Source: Chloroflexota bacterium (GTDB taxonomy: Bacteria > Chloroflexota > Limnocylindria > P2-11E). From it: 6,768 bases of DNA. Where the stretch lies: contig VBGU01000209.1 of the NCBI GenBank assembly GCA_005881085.1, forward strand, positions 1-6,768, in the 5' to 3' direction. This document shows positions 6,712 to 6,768 of this stretch, one piece after another. Below the pieces are notes generated by a model. That model was not told the origin of the DNA, did no database searches, and saw only the letters and a list, made by a program, of their open reading frames with translations. The translations under genes and the position numbers were made by a program. Numbering within the stretch: position 1 is the stretch's first letter; each line of letters opens with the position of its first letter.

Positions 6712-6729
6712 TCGCTCGCGTCAGAGCGA
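6712..6729. repeat. Small inverted repeat between secD and secF
   Basis: TCGCTC (6712-6717) and GAGCGA (6724-6729) are complementary arms around a 6-base loop in the short gap before secF. No U-run follows on the minus strand, so it does not look like an intrinsic terminator. At most it is a weak hairpin in the mRNA leader of secF, and it may be chance in GC-rich DNA. Confidence 0.25.
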
Positions 6730-6734
6730 CGGAT

Positions 6735-6768
6735 TCACGCACCGACACTTGCGCTCTCAACCCCGTAA
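6735..6768 (-). CDS. secD: Probable last codons of secD (cut by window edge)
   Basis: On the minus strand one frame enters from the right edge and reads YGVESASVGA before a TGA at 6737-6735, 47 bases before the secF start. secD normally lies directly upstream of secF, and SecD proteins often end in a short tail after an aromatic-Gly pair, so this is the natural place for its 3' end. Ten residues cannot prove the identity. Another frame is also open through this stretch, so the call rests mainly on gene order. Confidence 0.4.
   Translation of the reverse strand, partial: YGVESASVGA

Overview
The window is a high-GC, gene-dense bacterial chromosomal segment with no gene-free stretch longer than about 50 bases. 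I see no tRNA, rRNA, CRISPR array or insertion sequence. Strong third-position GC bias, non-ATG starts (TTG, probably CTG), single-membrane-style lipoprotein and membrane-anchored proteins, and separate secD/secF genes near recJ would fit a Chloroflexota-like or other high-GC environmental lineage. That placement is an inference with low confidence.

Layout, read from the right edge. A leftward (minus-strand) operon holds the probable last codons of secD (6735-6768), secF (6687-5787, with a frameshift near 6505-6530), a membrane-anchored alpha/beta hydrolase (5771-4632), an unrecognised membrane protein (4606-3827), and an FtsH-like membrane AAA+ zinc protease (3830-1935). Gaps between these genes are 47, 15, 25 and -4 bases. 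The last junction is a TTGA start/stop overlap with its own Shine-Dalgarno. The FtsH-like gene converges on a rightward gene for a secreted, probably lipid-anchored polysaccharide-deacetylase-like protein (634-1938); the two stop codons lie in the same CTAG tetramer. That gene diverges from the 5' part of recJ (633 to the left edge). The two starts are back to back inside a perfect 8-bp inverted repeat that carries both Shine-Dalgarno sequences.

Two things stand out. First, the FtsH-like protease is not an ordinary FtsH. It keeps Walker A/B, the arginine fingers, HEAGH and the third zinc ligand, but it has almost no extracytoplasmic domain. It also has a Trp in the pore loop, a Gly/Met-rich expansion where pore loop 2 lies, a changed inter-subunit signalling motif, an extra basic segment before the second region of homology, and a Pro-rich tail. 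It is translationally coupled to a membrane protein that does have a roughly 100-residue extracytoplasmic segment. I infer that the two form one membrane protease complex. Its position in a Sec-translocase operon suggests a role in membrane-protein or secreted-protein quality control.

Second, secF is split by a frameshift in this sequence. secDF close to recJ is a known bacterial gene neighbourhood. Here four genes lie between them, and one of these, the deacetylase, is on the opposite strand.
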